64,000 nt of DNA from Pyrus communis (Eukaryota > Streptophyta > Magnoliopsida > Rosales > Rosaceae), in the NCBI RefSeq assembly GCF_963583255.1, contig NC_084804.1, forward strand, positions 17,364,723 through 17,428,722, in the 5' to 3' direction. Positions 42,665-53,749 of the stretch are shown in pieces. The notes under the pieces are model-generated. The model was not told where the DNA came from, did not search any database, and worked only from the letters and a program-made list of their open reading frames with translations. Every line of letters begins with the position of its first letter. Position 1 is the first letter of the stretch. The position numbers and the translations under genes are program-made.

Positions 42665-44980
42665 TTACAAGGGATCCATTTGGGTCACAACAATGGGGCT
42701 TCGAACCCCGTGCTTCCCGTCAGTCCAATAAAGCGACCCGAACGCCGCACCTGACTCGCCAAACACCACGGCCCTCCTATCCACCGCAATCGTCACCACA
42801 AAGCTCTGCTTCTTCACCGCCCCACTAAACGCCAACCTCGACGGCTTCACTGTCACCGTCACCCCTTTTGGGGCCTCAATTCTGGCTCGATACACCGCAT
42901 TGGGCTGCCCCACATTCGTCACGGTCCGAATAAACATCTTACTCGACTTACCCGCCGTGGGGAACACTGCGCCAATCGACGGGTAATTGAGATTCTCCGG
43001 CGCAGGCTTCTTCGCCGGACAGTTGTGTGCGGACCGAGTGATGACCTGAATCACTTTGGGTCCGTACCCAACCCCACATAGAAACTGAACGTAATCATCA
43101 TTGGTGATGTCATAAATAAGCCCAGGATCCATAGCCAGGCCCAAATTTAAATGACCCGCCCCCATATCATAAGGCGTCGAGGGCTTTCCAGTTGCCTCAT
43201 CAGTCATGGTCTGATTTCTGTTATCAGTCACGCTCGCCGTCGTCATCATGGCGGATCTTATGGCGGCTGGGCTCCAATCAGGGTGAGCCGACTTCAGCAA
43301 AGCCGCGGCTCCGCTCACGTGCGGCGCCGCCATGGATGTACCGGACAGAATGTTAAACTCCGTTTTCCTCTTGTCCGTGTCCAAACCGGTGGGTCCCACG
43401 GCGTCGGTCCAAGCGGCTAGAATGTTGACTCCCGGGGCGATTATATCCGGCTTCAGAATCTCCGGGTTCAACCCATTCGGCCCACGACCCGAAAACGAAG
43501 CCACAACCGGAGCCGGTTTTATTCCAATCACAGTCCCTTGGAAATCGAGCGTCGCTGTGGGAGTCTTGGTGGACGCCACGTACGCCTTAATGGCGTCACC
43601 CTCGTCGGCCCCGACGGCGCAAGCAGCAATGATATGGGCGTCGCAGACGAGACCCTCGCCGTTGGAAATTCCGTTAGCGAGGATCATTCCAACACCGCCG
43701 GCTTTCTTCACGACTAAGCCTTTGGCCACTCGCGGACTGCTCCCGCGGTCGCATATTACAATTTTGCCCCTGACCTGGCGCGGGTCCAGGGAGTTCTCCA
43801 TGCACAGAGAAGCAGAGAGCATCCCTGATTTCCCGGGATAAACGACAGGGTACATCTTGCCTTTCAGAGGTAATCCGGTGTACAACGACACGCCGCTTAG
43901 TCTCCGCCCGCTACCTAAAATCACAGCCGCCGGGAAATTCCGATCGATGGTTCCCGCGCCCACCGTCATAAGCCAAGGCGCGAGATTCGTCACCGACATG
44001 CCGTTTGGACCGTCGTTTCCTGCCGAGGACGACACGAACACTCCGTGCGAAACGGCACCGTACGATCCAATTGCAATCGGATCGAGATAATACGGAGAAG
44101 AAACGCCGTCGCCGCCTCCAATTGAAATGGAAATGACATCAACGCCGTCATTAACAGCGGCGTCATAGGCGGCCAATATATCGGAGGCGAAGCAACCGGA
44201 ATCTTTCCAGCATACCTTATAAACCGCCAACCGAGCTTTCGGTGCAACTCCTTTCGCGATTCCGGCGGCGTAACCCGACATGCTGGCGTCGAACGCGTAC
44301 CGGCCAATCGCCGTGGAAGCGGTGTGGGTGCCATGGCCGTCAGCGTCTCTCGGCGACCGGTACTCCACCGTGTCGTTGATCGCTGATATCGGACCGCCGG
44401 CATCTGCCCCCGCTTCGTGACCCTTGATGAAAAATCGAGCTCCGATCAGCTTCCTGTTGCAGTTACCCTTGGCGAATTTAATTCCTGTCTCGCAAACCCC
44501 CTTCCACCGCCTCGGAATAGGGCCGAGATTCTTATCCTGGAAGCTCCGATGCTCCGGCCAGACGCCAGTGTCAAATACTCCGACGATTACATCGGAGCCA
44601 TAGTCGGATTCCGACCACAGCCCCCTCTGGTTCCTGAGGCCCAAAAATTGGGGTGAGCGAGTGGTGTGGAGACTCCGGCGACTGTCTTCTATCACGGCAA
44701 GCACCGAAGGGTGGTCGGAGATGGTGGAGACCTGGTTGGGAGTGAGAGACGCGGAGAAGCCGTGGAAAACGGTGTCGTACACGTGGAGGATCTGGGGCGG
44801 GTCGGCGAATTCGGAGGCGTACCAGTGGTAGTGGGTGGGGAATATCGAGGGCTTGGAGTGGCGGTCGACGCGGAAGATGAAGGTCTTGAGGGTTTGATCG
44901 GTGGTTTGCGGCGCGATTTGAGCTGAGAATTTGAAGAATGTGAGGAGGAAGAGGAGTGGGAGGAGAGAATTGGAAGCCAT
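42665..44980 (-). CDS. SBT1.6: Subtilisin-like serine protease, SBT1.6 type
   Basis: A single-exon gene of 771 aa, the usual size for plant subtilases. Signal peptide about 1-20; inhibitor I9 prodomain about 32-105; S8 catalytic domain about 129-580 with Asp137 (VFDTGVWPE), His216 (DGHGTHTAS), oxyanion Asn322 (SSAGNDGP) and Ser549 (GTSMAAPH). The PA domain insert is about 370-465 and the fibronectin III-like C-terminus about 663-768 (RTVTNVGQPNAVYRA). Such enzymes are secreted to the cell wall and cleave extracellular proteins. The sequence is close to Arabidopsis SBT1.6 as I remember it (SESDYGSDVI, VCWKDSGC, YPGKSGM, VVTQMD). Odd point: the usual Cys after GTSMA is Ala552, and a Cys occurs at 446 where a Gly is common. 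The frame is intact; the start is the first Met followed by a good signal peptide. Confidence 0.96.
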   Translation of the reverse strand: MASNSLLPLLFLLTFFKFSAQIAPQTTDQTLKTFIFRVDRHSKPSIFPTHYHWYASEFADPPQILHVYDTVFHGFSASLTPNQVSTISDHPSVLAVIEDSRRSLHTTRSPQFLGLRNQRGLWSESDYGSDVIVGVFDTGVWPEHRSFQDKNLGPIPRRWKGVCETGIKFAKGNCNRKLIGARFFIKGHEAGADAGGPISAINDTVEYRSPRDADGHGTHTASTAIGRYAFDASMSGYAAGIAKGVAPKARLAVYKVCWKDSGCFASDILAAYDAAVNDGVDVISISIGGGDGVSSPYYLDPIAIGSYGAVSHGVFVSSSAGNDGPNGMSVTNLAPWLMTVGAGTIDRNFPAAVILGSGRRLSGVSLYTGLPLKGKMYPVVYPGKSGMLSASLCMENSLDPRQVRGKIVICDRGSSPRVAKGLVVKKAGGVGMILANGISNGEGLVCDAHIIAACAVGADEGDAIKAYVASTKTPTATLDFQGTVIGIKPAPVVASFSGRGPNGLNPEILKPDIIAPGVNILAAWTDAVGPTGLDTDKRKTEFNILSGTSMAAPHVSGAAALLKSAHPDWSPAAIRSAMMTTASVTDNRNQTMTDEATGKPSTPYDMGAGHLNLGLAMDPGLIYDITNDDYVQFLCGVGYGPKVIQVITRSAHNCPAKKPAPENLNYPSIGAVFPTAGKSSKMFIRTVTNVGQPNAVYRARIEAPKGVTVTVKPSRLAFSGAVKKQSFVVTIAVDRRAVVFGESGAAFGSLYWTDGKHGVRSPIVVTQMDPL

Positions 44981-45051
44981 TGGAGAAAGAGTGAGGGTGA
45001 CAGTGAAGTGGAAGGACTGTGTCTGACCGACGGGTAAGGGAGGGAGGGAGT

Positions 45052-45059
45052 GATATAAG
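45052..45059 (-). promoter_or_regulatory. TATA-like element of the protease gene
   Basis: On the minus strand TTATATCA lies about 72 bp upstream of the ATG at 44980. It is the only TATA-like string close to the gene; a 30-40 nt leader would result. Confidence 0.4.
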
Positions 45060-45177
45060 TGAGATTATCATTCTTTGTTTTAATTAATTAATCTCTGAAT
45101 TAAAATTAATTAATATTTTTTTGTTAGTTATTTTAATGGCAAGAGTGTGAGTGGATAGAATTTTGTCGTGATAACTA

Positions 45178-45324
45178 GAGATTTTTCAGTGTGATTAGTG
45201 TTATTATATAAATGGTGAGATATGTGTTAAAATGTTAATAACTTAAAGAATAAAATTTTCTACTGCTTCTAGTAAAACACGTGATATATCATTTGTGTAC
45301 CCGTCACAGACTAAAAATTTCTCC
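45178..45324. mobile_element. MITE with inverted arms (copy 2 of the family at 3397)
   Basis: Shares GAGATTTTT, TATTATATAAATGGTG, GTTAATAACTTAAA and the right arm ACGTGATATATCATTTGTG with 3397-3571. The left arm has lost about 25 bp. It ends about 200 bp upstream of the protease start codon. Confidence 0.65.
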
Positions 45325-45945
45325 ATGACAACGAGCTCTGATGACTCACCCTCATTTACTGCACGGGGCTTGAAAAATGAGACGACGTTGGATTTTGAAA
45401 CTCTGCTACGAAAACGACGGCGTAGGGTCCTTAATTTTGAATTAGCAGGCAAATGGTGCCGTTTGAAAATTAAAAAGAAGAAATGATAAAGATATTAGAG
45501 CATCTCAGATAGGGCTGGGTTCAGTTCGAAACAGTTTGGTTTTTTGCCAAAATCGAAACTAAATCAAAATTTCGGTTCGGTTCAATTTTTTCGGTTCAGT
45601 TTTTTCCGGTTTGGTTTCTACTTGGTTTGGTTTTTTTTTTTTTTTTTTCCTTTCAATAGTAAAAAAATTCTGAATAAAACATTTTTGTTGATTCAGTTCA
45701 AAACGTCGCAAATGATAAGGGTTAGTGAATCTTCTAGCTGTAGAAAATCACAAACCAATCATTGCAACTAGGATCTAGAATTATTTCTGTGAACAAGGAG
45801 CTATCCCACAGTTCCCACTTGCATTTCCGAAATGATGCCCAGCAACAACCATTCGAATTCCATGGTTTCCTACAGCAATGGAAGTGGTGTCTCAGATGGA
45901 GAAACTTTAACTAGAATGCATGAAATTAAACTTAAAGGTAAGATG
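45325..45945. other. Spacer with GGTT-rich low-complexity sequence
   Basis: 45515-45640 is repetitive (CGGTTCGGTT / TTTGGTTT type), common in ends of degenerate hAT elements. No gene seen; the frame 45544-45771 is low complexity. Confidence 0.45.
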
Positions 45946-45953
45946 AAGCTCAA

Positions 45954-46598
45954 TTAGGATGAGCAATGGCTATAGCGAGTGGGTAATTACGATTATTTAC
46001 TCATAACTGTTTATATTCATACTTGTATAACTATTTACCCAACGGGTAAACAATTATACCCATATCAATAACCGTTTATAAACGGTTAACTATACTTATA
46101 ATCGCATACTCATTTAACCATAACCGTATATCCTTTGTAACTCGTTTATCCCCTTCTTTACTCATTTACCAATTTTTCAATCGTCTACTTGTTTTTTTAA
46201 CCACTTGAAAATTAAAAAAAAAAAAATAGTCATAATTTTGGAAAGTTGAGACTGAACAGTTTCCTAGCCTCCGTACTCTACCATTTGCTCCCTCTGCACT
46301 CTCGAGCACACTTGAAAATGAAACATGCGGGCAGAAAAAGCACCTACTGTGATAAACACTTATTTTCTCTCCCAAACCATTGAGATTGAACAATTTAGGG
46401 GTTTTAAATTTTTTTTTTTTAAAGTTGCATATATTAAAATAAGTGTTATAACCACGGATAATATTCATAACCGCACATTTAAATTTCACGAACAACTAGA
46501 TATACCCATAACCGTTTGTTTATCTAAACAGTTATCTATAACTTTAAATGAACGGATAAACGCGGTTATCCATACCTGTGAATATTTTACCCATCCTT
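45954..46598. mobile_element. Non-autonomous hAT element, 645 bp
   Basis: Flanked by AAGCTCAA (45946-45953 and 46599-46606). The left end reads TTAGGATGAGCAATGG and the reverse complement of the right AAGGATGGGTAAAATA. The arms are rich in AACCGTTTAT / ATAAACGGTT and GGTTATCCAT repeats that can fold back. The two opposing frames at 46166-46600 are carried by this element and show no domain. Confidence 0.85.
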
Positions 46599-46606
46599 AA
46601 GCTCAA

Positions 46607-48443
46607 CCGATACGCTAGTCTTATGTAGTTTGATATTTTGTTGTCAATTTTGACATATGATAAAATGTGCTTCAATTAATTTTCTAATTGTTTTCATGTG
46701 TGAGTTCCTTTAGTTCGCCACTTATAAATTATCAAAAATTATTTCAATTTATTTTTATTTTATTTTTTTTTTAAATTCAAGTCTTATAAATATTATTATA
46801 ATAGACAACAAGAATTGATTTTAATATTTTTAAAATTTCGTTTTATTCAGTATTTTTCTTTTTAGATATATAAAGTTTAAAATACAAAATAAACTTTTTG
46901 AAATATAAATAATAATTTTATAGAAAAATATTAAGACCACAGAGGAGAAAAATATTGTCGCGCCAACTATCAAATTCACATTTGGTACTTATTTTTCACA
47001 TCATGGAGATGCTCTTAAAGCGAGGATCCCCTAATTGATGGGATCCTGATCATGATATTGTGTGCCCTGCACGAATCCTGGCGCATTGTTTAGATGTGAG
47101 ACACAATCAGACACATTTAGAAAAGGAGAAATTAATTAAAATAGTTTAAAAATTTTGAGTTTTAACAATAAGGATAAAATAAAAGGTAAAATGAATAGTA
47201 CTATGATTAATTTTTTAATGTAAAAATATGGTTTTTCGTTAAAGTGAACGGTACCAGAAGTTTTTCGTTAAAGTTCTCTTTAAAAAAACAAATCTCAGTT
47301 ACTTTAATTAAAATCTATTTATTTGTTAATTAATTAAAACTTGAATATACATATCACCGAATTTGTATGTTAACCCAACTCTTATTTACTTTTTTTGTTT
47401 TTTTGGTGGTACACTTGTTTTTCTAGTATCATGCAAACGATTGAGTAGGAACAACAGTAAGAGCAAGGACTACAACTTTTTATAAAAAAAATATGCAACA
47501 TGTTTCGGGTTTGATGCTCTGAGTTAGTGATTCTATTTGACTTTGGCCACGAGTAGTGTGAAATTTTCTATAGCATCTCAGGTCCTGAAATGATGGATAA
47601 CCGTGACTTACCACTAATTGTCCTCTTTTTTTTTTTTTTTAAAAGAAAAACCATGATTGAGTAGGGGCTCGTCCATTTCGTATGATCCATACATGATAAT
47701 TGAGAGATACAGTTACTCATGTAGAATATTCCATAACAAAATTTAATTATTATTTCCTTTTCAACAAAAAGAAAATTTATTATTGGTTTTGTTTTATTAA
47801 CACCACATGTGTTGTTAAATACATTCCACTTAAAAATGTAATACTAAATACCTTGTAACTCTAATATGAAATGCCTATTCGAGCCTTTATAGCTACTCTT
47901 ACTCTCCATTGTAGAACAAAACCCTAAAAACACAAACACGTTAATGAAAAAAATATCTTTTGATGAATAGAACAAAAAATTGAATTTTGCTCCTCGTTCA
48001 TTCGTTGGTTTTCACATTCAAGAAATTATTTAAATAATGGAATAAAAAATCGACTTTTTGCAAAGCCCTGCTCTAATTGAAATCCAAGAAATAGGAAGAA
48101 AACTGGAGAATGTTGTAAAATTTTAAGATGTAATTAAATGTGATATTCTTGTGGCTGTTTGATGATGAAGAAATTCAATGTTTTTTGGCTGGTTGGAACT
48201 AACATGACTTTATAAGAACAATTCCTACCATTTGTCCATCAGGCTTCTTAGAATCCAACGTGATTGTTCAAAAAAATTTGACAGATGTTTATAAATCAAA
48301 CGACAAGATGACAGCTCGTCGTTTCTCGACGGGGTGGTTCTGCTGCTGCTGTATCCGAGCAGCGGCGCGTAGGTCAGATGACGAACCATCTCCAGTGCTG
48401 TCATATTAGCGAGGGGTAAAAACTGGGACCATGGAATCCCTAG
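46607..48443. other. AT-rich spacer, no gene seen
   Basis: No coding motif. 47150-47280 contains a self-similar TTTTTCGTTAAAG repeat (two copies near 47235 and 47262) that may be part of an eroded MITE. T and A runs are frequent. Confidence 0.5.
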
Positions 48444-48880
48444 GTGGCAATAAAAAGAGTCAAGTTCTTACCCTATATTGTTGTTCCTTCAACTGCTCAG
48501 TTTTCAAGCCATGAGCAGTATTCTTGTTCCTACCGGCATCGCCATTGTTGTCCTTGTGACAGTTTCTGTGTTTCTTATGATCTTTATCCTTGGATCTGTG
48601 CTTTTCATGCTTCCTCTCATTTTTATCATCCTTACTTTTTGACGTCACTATACTGAGGTACGGATCCCCTTCTCTGCCTATTAAAACCATGCAAAAATGA
48701 CTTATATCACAGAATTTAAAAGACCAATTGGGCATTTCTATCAAAGAGTTAAATATGACGCCCCTTCACCTTTCCTCCCTTGCCCACCTTGAACACCCTT
48801 TTGGATTTCTTACCTACCCCACCAGAAGGCTTCAATGCAGCTATTCTTTCATTGACCGCATCCATGTCCACATCTATTAG
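48444..48880 (-). pseudogene. Fragment of a Lys/His/Asp-rich protein gene, unidentified
   Basis: Minus-strand 48880-48765 reads MDAVNERIAALKPSGGVGKK then RVFKVGKGGK, followed by GTGAAG (possible donor). A possible acceptor (AATAG at about 48675) leads into REGDPYLSIVTSKSKDD and a charged KHEKHRSKDKDHKKHR repeat, with a stop before 48460. The phases of the two blocks do not join cleanly. It looks like the partial copy of a charged nuclear protein such as a splicing or mediator factor, but I cannot name it. Confidence 0.4.
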
Positions 48881-49829
48881 AAGCATACAACATCCACATG
48901 GTTAAAGTTGAAAATAGGGGACAGATAAATTAACTGATGCTGAGTAGCCAGAAAATACCATACGTCAATGACAATGCCAATTGCTATGCATCTCAAAAAG
49001 GACACTCAAATTGGAATTCGGAAAGGAAACATGGTTTTTTTTTCTTCCGGTTTTTAGAAGGTTTGTTTATATTTTTTTTTAAAGAGAAATTTATCTCTAA
49101 TTATATATAGGGCTATTTTAGGAATAATAGTGGGTGGGAAAATAACATTTTAATTTTTTAACTTTTTATAGTGGGTGTAAATATAACGTGAGTAGGGAAA
49201 TAAGACAACGGGATAAGTTTAGCAGCTCTCAAAAAATTTTAATTTAAAAAGTAAATATGAGGTGTAGTCAACAAAATGTGATATGTTAATAAAACAAACC
49301 AACTATTATTTCCTTATATTTTTTAATGACTTCAGTTCAAAAAAAAAAAAAAAAAAAGAAAAAAGAAAAATACATATATATATAGCAGTTGAAAGAAAAT
49401 TGATGATTGTTGAAAATTTTTAGGGGAACTTTGATCATTAAAACTTTTAGTTTTCATTTTTCATGAAAATGCTATTTCATAACGAGACTAGATACATATT
49501 GAAATCATTAAATCTATGATTATTGAAAAATGTTAAGCGAATTTCGGTTATTCAACTTTTGGTTTCATTTTTTTCATTTAACTTTTTTCGCATATTATGT
49601 CCCTTTCAATGACGCATGTCTATGACTAATTTTGATGATTAGTTTGTCCAACACATTTTGAAATTGTAACTATGCAACTAATTACGATATCCACAAAAAA
49701 TTTCATGTACATTATTGTAAATTACATTCATATAAGTCAATTAGAATTTGCATATCACAGCAAGTTAATGATCAACACCTTTTCCCTTTTAATTTTATTC
49801 TTCTTTTAATCAATCAAACGGTCCTGATC
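48881..49829. other. AT-rich spacer, no gene seen
   Basis: A/T homopolymers at 49070 and 49338-49360. No motif recognised. Confidence 0.5.
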
Positions 49830-50957
49830 ACATCCACAGCATGCGCGTGGGCTTGTACCTTCTGCACTGCGGTGTCGCTCTTTCACCGACACCGTTACCC
49901 TCCCCTTCATCCAACGGTGTACGTCGAGCCTTGGAACTGAGATCGTCATTGATTGGGCCACAGTCCGGCGACTGGACACGCCGCATGGGAAGCAGCGCGT
50001 GGCGGACGCTTGATCAACACTTTATCAGTTCAGTCTTGTCCCCATATGAGTGGGTCCGCGAATTCAGTGTCTGACTTCGTGTCACTTTTTGGTTGTTAGC
50101 TGGAAAGTGTTTGTCTGAGGTTGGACGGACACGGTACGACGAGAATCCGTTAACTACGTCGAGGCCGTAATTGGCGTCAATTATTTTGATTGGACTGAAA
50201 AGGAGAGGCCCAAATTCAAAATATTTGGGCTGTGCCGTTTCATTTGAGGATGTGGGTCGTTTAGCTAGGTTTGGGATTCAAAGTTCAACCACTACAATCT
50301 GCAGAACAGGCATGGAAGACACAAGGACAAGTGACGTTTTAGGGGAATTCAATCTTGGGTTGTCTGTTGAAATTCAATTTTGTTTTTGAGTTCATTGTGT
50401 TAGGGTTTTGTTTTTGGCGGCCGACGAACAATGCCGGTGAAATAGTAGCGTCGATGACGACAGCTTTGGATAACCAATATGGATTTTTTTTCTTGGGTAC
50501 AACGGAAGGAAATGAAACTCTTGATCTCACAGTGTTCAAGTACGAGAGGAGATTGATATATGACCCTTACTATATCTGTATTGAAGAGATGTGACAAAGA
50601 TGATGATTGCGCAATGTCTTAAATTAGATTCGCAGACATCTATTTTCCATCTGCATACATTTCTCCTTATGAAATTCGGGTTTGGGTTGTATTGGTTACT
50701 TGGGCTTTGATTTAATGTTTTTGCTTGGAGATTTTTTTGTTGGGGCGTTTTACGCCTCGTTTTTAAATGTCATAGACTAAACATCTATTCTTTTTGCAAA
50801 TTTGATTAAACATTTTCCTTCCAATTTTGATACTTTAATTTTATTTCATTAGAAGTCTATTCATGTTAGCATTCCCTTTTTTCCTCAATTTTTATGCATA
50901 TCTTATTATGATGATTTAAGATGATGTAACAAAACTCATTGTTAAGTATGTTTGGTT
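49830..50957. other. GC-richer block without a recognised gene
   Basis: 49840-50340 is clearly richer in G and C than its surroundings. Frames at 49841-50074 (+), 50171-50389 (+), 50339-50539 (-) and 50355-50594 (+) are short, mutually overlapping and without known motifs. It could be an exon remnant or promoter island of a lost gene. Confidence 0.35.
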
Positions 50958-51110
50958 ATATCAGTACATTTGATTATAATGGTACATTTAGTTACTTGGT
51001 ACATTTGATTTTTTGGTCCATTTGACTTCTTAGTACATTTGAATTTTTAATACATTTGAATTTTTGGTACATTTAGTTTTTGATACATTTGAATTTTTGG
51101 TACGCTTGTT
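50958..51110 (+). repeat. Minisatellite of about 18 bp (TTTTGGTACATTTGAAT type)
   Basis: Around eight degenerate units of GGTACATTTGA(A/T)TTTTT. A related array with GGTACGTTTTCATTTGACATT units lies at 51485-51580. Confidence 0.75.
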
Positions 51111-51484
51111 TTCAAAACATAAGTTTTATGAATTTTTGTCCTAATAATGAGGAATTACTTTAATCAATTTTTATTTTTATTTTTTTATATATAGAAAGAG
51201 TCATTAATAATGTAAAAGTTTAAATTACTTTAATTAATTATTTTTTTTATAGAAAGAGTCATTAATCAACAGACAATAGCCATTTTTGTTAATTCAAAAT
51301 TATATGATTTATCGTTATTATTTAGCATTATGTACAATAATAAGAATTTATCTCCGATCAACTAAAAGTTGTTCCAGAGACTTATCTACCAAAAAACAAG
51401 ACTGTCTAGTGCATTGTGTATGAATCAAACATATTTTTAAACATTCCAAAAAGATGAATATTCGTTTTTAATATAGTTTATAAT

Positions 51485-51580
51485 TGGGTACGTTTTAATT
51501 CGGGGTTGGTACGTTTTCGTTTGACATTGGTACATTTTCATTTAATATTGGTATGTTTTCATTTGGCGTGGTTTACATTT
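51485..51580 (+). repeat. Second minisatellite array (GGTACGTTTTC type)
   Basis: Four to five units of about 22 bp: GGGTACGTTTTAATTC, TTGGTACGTTTTCGTTTGAC, TTGGTACATTTTCATTTAAT, TTGGTATGTTTTCATTTGGC. 51111-51484 between the arrays is AT-rich without features. Confidence 0.7.
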
Positions 51581-51877
51581 AGATTTGAAAAGTTTAAATT
51601 TTTAGACTTAAATACAGTTTAAATTATTTGAAATATATAGCAAATATTTAAATATAAATTAATTTCAATTAATGTGAAGTAGTTCAAGTCTGAGTATTTT
51701 AATCAAATGTTTCAAAAGCTTAATAAAAAAACTCAAAAAGCATAAATATTTAGTTTACAAAAGTCTAAAATGAAGCATCTAATTCTAATTTTCTTTTTTT
51801 TTGTTTTATTGTAAAGTAATCTTTGCTTGTTATTGTTCATTGGGTAGGGCATATGACTATTGGGCTATGCTCATTCT

Positions 51878-53203
51878 TAGGGGTGGAATTTTTTTTTTTT
51901 TTGCCAAATGGCCGTGCCATATCGATTTTGGGCCAAATTTTTTGTGTCAATTGGTAATTGTACGGTATTGTACCGTACCAAAATTTCATGGATACCATTA
52001 CCCAGGAATTATCGTATCAAAGATATAATATAATATAATATATAATATATAAAGTATATAATATATAATTATATTAACACATATTTATAATATTCCATTA
52101 CTTGCTTGATTTGTATAATGAGTATAGGGGGGTTCTTCTACTACCATTGTTGCTCTATTGGAAGATGTGGAACTAAATGAGGAGTTCATAATTCAAGCTT
52201 GTGGAGGTGATGAGAACAAAATTGAAATGATGAAGGAGCTTATACAAGAAAGGAGTGAGCAACGTCTTTTGGAGATATCAAATGAAATTGATAAGTACTT
52301 CACTGCTCCTTATATTATCATTATTGTTGGTGCCTTTGATCTCTTGAGTTGGTGGAAATCAAACACAAAAGAGTTTCCAATTCTTTCACAAATAGTCAAG
52401 GATATCTTTGCAATCCCCACTTCTACCATTGCTAGTAAAAATGCATTTAGCCTAGGGAGGAGGGTTGTGGACCCTTTTAGGACATCCTTTACTCCTAAAA
52501 TGGTAGATGCACTAGTGTGTACTAGTGATTAGTTTAGAGCGGATGAAGTAAACTTCTACAAGGAACCAACGGAATATATGCTTCAATTTTACAAGGAAAT
52601 GGAAGAAGTGGAAACAAATAAGATATGCTTAATTTTTTTAGTAAATTTGTTATTAAATGGTTTGCAACTTTAATTCTTCTTGCTACTAATATGTTTTCTT
52701 TGTTTGTCATGTAAGCTTGACACAAGCTCAATCTTCTACAAGTTCAATGCCTACTCCAAAAGCTTCGACATCTCAAACTTGAGGAATTGATCAATGGATT
52801 TTACTTTTTGAAGTTTAGTTCCAATTTTCATTTGATTTGAAACTTTAACTTGTATTTGGTTTGTAAACTTCTATTTGGATCGTAAACTTATATTTGTTTT
52901 GGTTTGTAACTTCTATTTGGAGGATGACTAATATATTAATTTAGGCTACAATGTATGAGATAAAGGTACAAAAAAAAAAATTTTGGCCTTGAATTGGGTT
53001 AAAAAAACAAAAATAGATTTTGTCCCCAAACAAAGTGGAAATTACTATTGCCATATCATGCCAACCGAACTATTTGGCAATACCGAACTTCGGTATACTG
53101 AAAGTTTGGTACGGTAATGGTAATAGATTTTGCCAAACTAAAAGTTTGGTACGATAATTGGTACGAGAGTTTTGGTACGTTAACCATACTGAACTCATCC
53201 CTA
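51878..53203 (+). mobile_element. Internally deleted hAT element, 1.3 kb
   Basis: Flanks CTCATTCT (51870-51877) and CTCATTCC (53204-53211) form an 8-bp duplication with one change. The left end TAGGGGTGGAATT and the reverse complement of the right TAGGGATGAGTTC are inverted. Subterminal GGTACGGTA / CCGTACCAAA motifs occur on both sides (51955-52020 and 53090-53180). It carries only the last part of a transposase. Confidence 0.85.
52158..52630 (+). pseudogene. hAT transposase C-terminus (dimerisation domain)
   Basis: Open for 124 codons (52158-52532): KIEMMKELIQERSEQRLLEI, then the hAT dimerisation domain LLSWWKSNTKEFPILSQIVK, DIFAIPTSTIASKNAFS and RRVVDPFRTSFTPKMVDALV. A stop at 52530 breaks the conserved TSDW end, after which FRADEVNFYKE continues. 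This differs from the 31-35 kb hAT and belongs to the Ac/Tam3-like BED group. Confidence 0.8.
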
Positions 53204-53297
53204 CTCATTCCTCCAAACCTTGCTCTGGACTTTCGCATTTAATTGGGCATCTATCTTTTTGTTTGTTTTTTATTAATCTAAAATCATATTAGATAAA

Positions 53298-53420
53298 GGG
53301 AACTATTATTAGCACTCCAAAATTTTTATCTACACTCCTTAAAAGTGTATTTTTTTTTCTTCTAATTATAGAAAATACGGAATGCAAAATGAGATTTTTG
53401 AAGTGCTGATAACAATTCCC
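53298..53420. mobile_element. hAT-type MITE (copy 2 of the family at 4646)
   Basis: Ends GGGAACTATTATTAGCACT and the complement of AGTGCTGATAACAATTCCC. Flanks TAGATAAA at 53290-53297 and 53421-53428. Interior shared with 4646-4768 (CAAAATGAGATTTTTGAAG type). Confidence 0.85.
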
Positions 53421-53739
53421 TAGATAAATTTTATTTATCATTGCATTTCTGACTTGTAAAGCAAGTTCCAATCCGTGTAGTAGGAAGGGCAATCACATTT
53501 ACGTTGCTAATTATTTGCAGATTAGATGATAAGGCTCTAATGGAATGATAAAAGAATAGTAATAATAAACTAAATTTATTATAGGAGCTTTAATGGAAAA
53601 AGTTTCTTCAAACTTTTTTTAACAAAAAATTACCTAATAACATTATTTGATGAAAACAACTTGAGTTTTAATAAAAATGAAGAAAGTTTAATATAATAAA
53701 AAAATCTAAAAAAAGCTGACGCGTGGGACTCGCACGTCC
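53421..53739. other. AT-rich spacer, no gene seen
   Basis: No coding or repeat structure recognised beyond short A runs. Confidence 0.45.
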
Positions 53740-53749
53740 CCCTTTCTCT

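Noticed and set aside
43151..44926. Several long frames opposite or offset to the protease gene
   Set aside because: They are shadows caused by high GC content in the protease coding sequence; the protease frame has all catalytic motifs.
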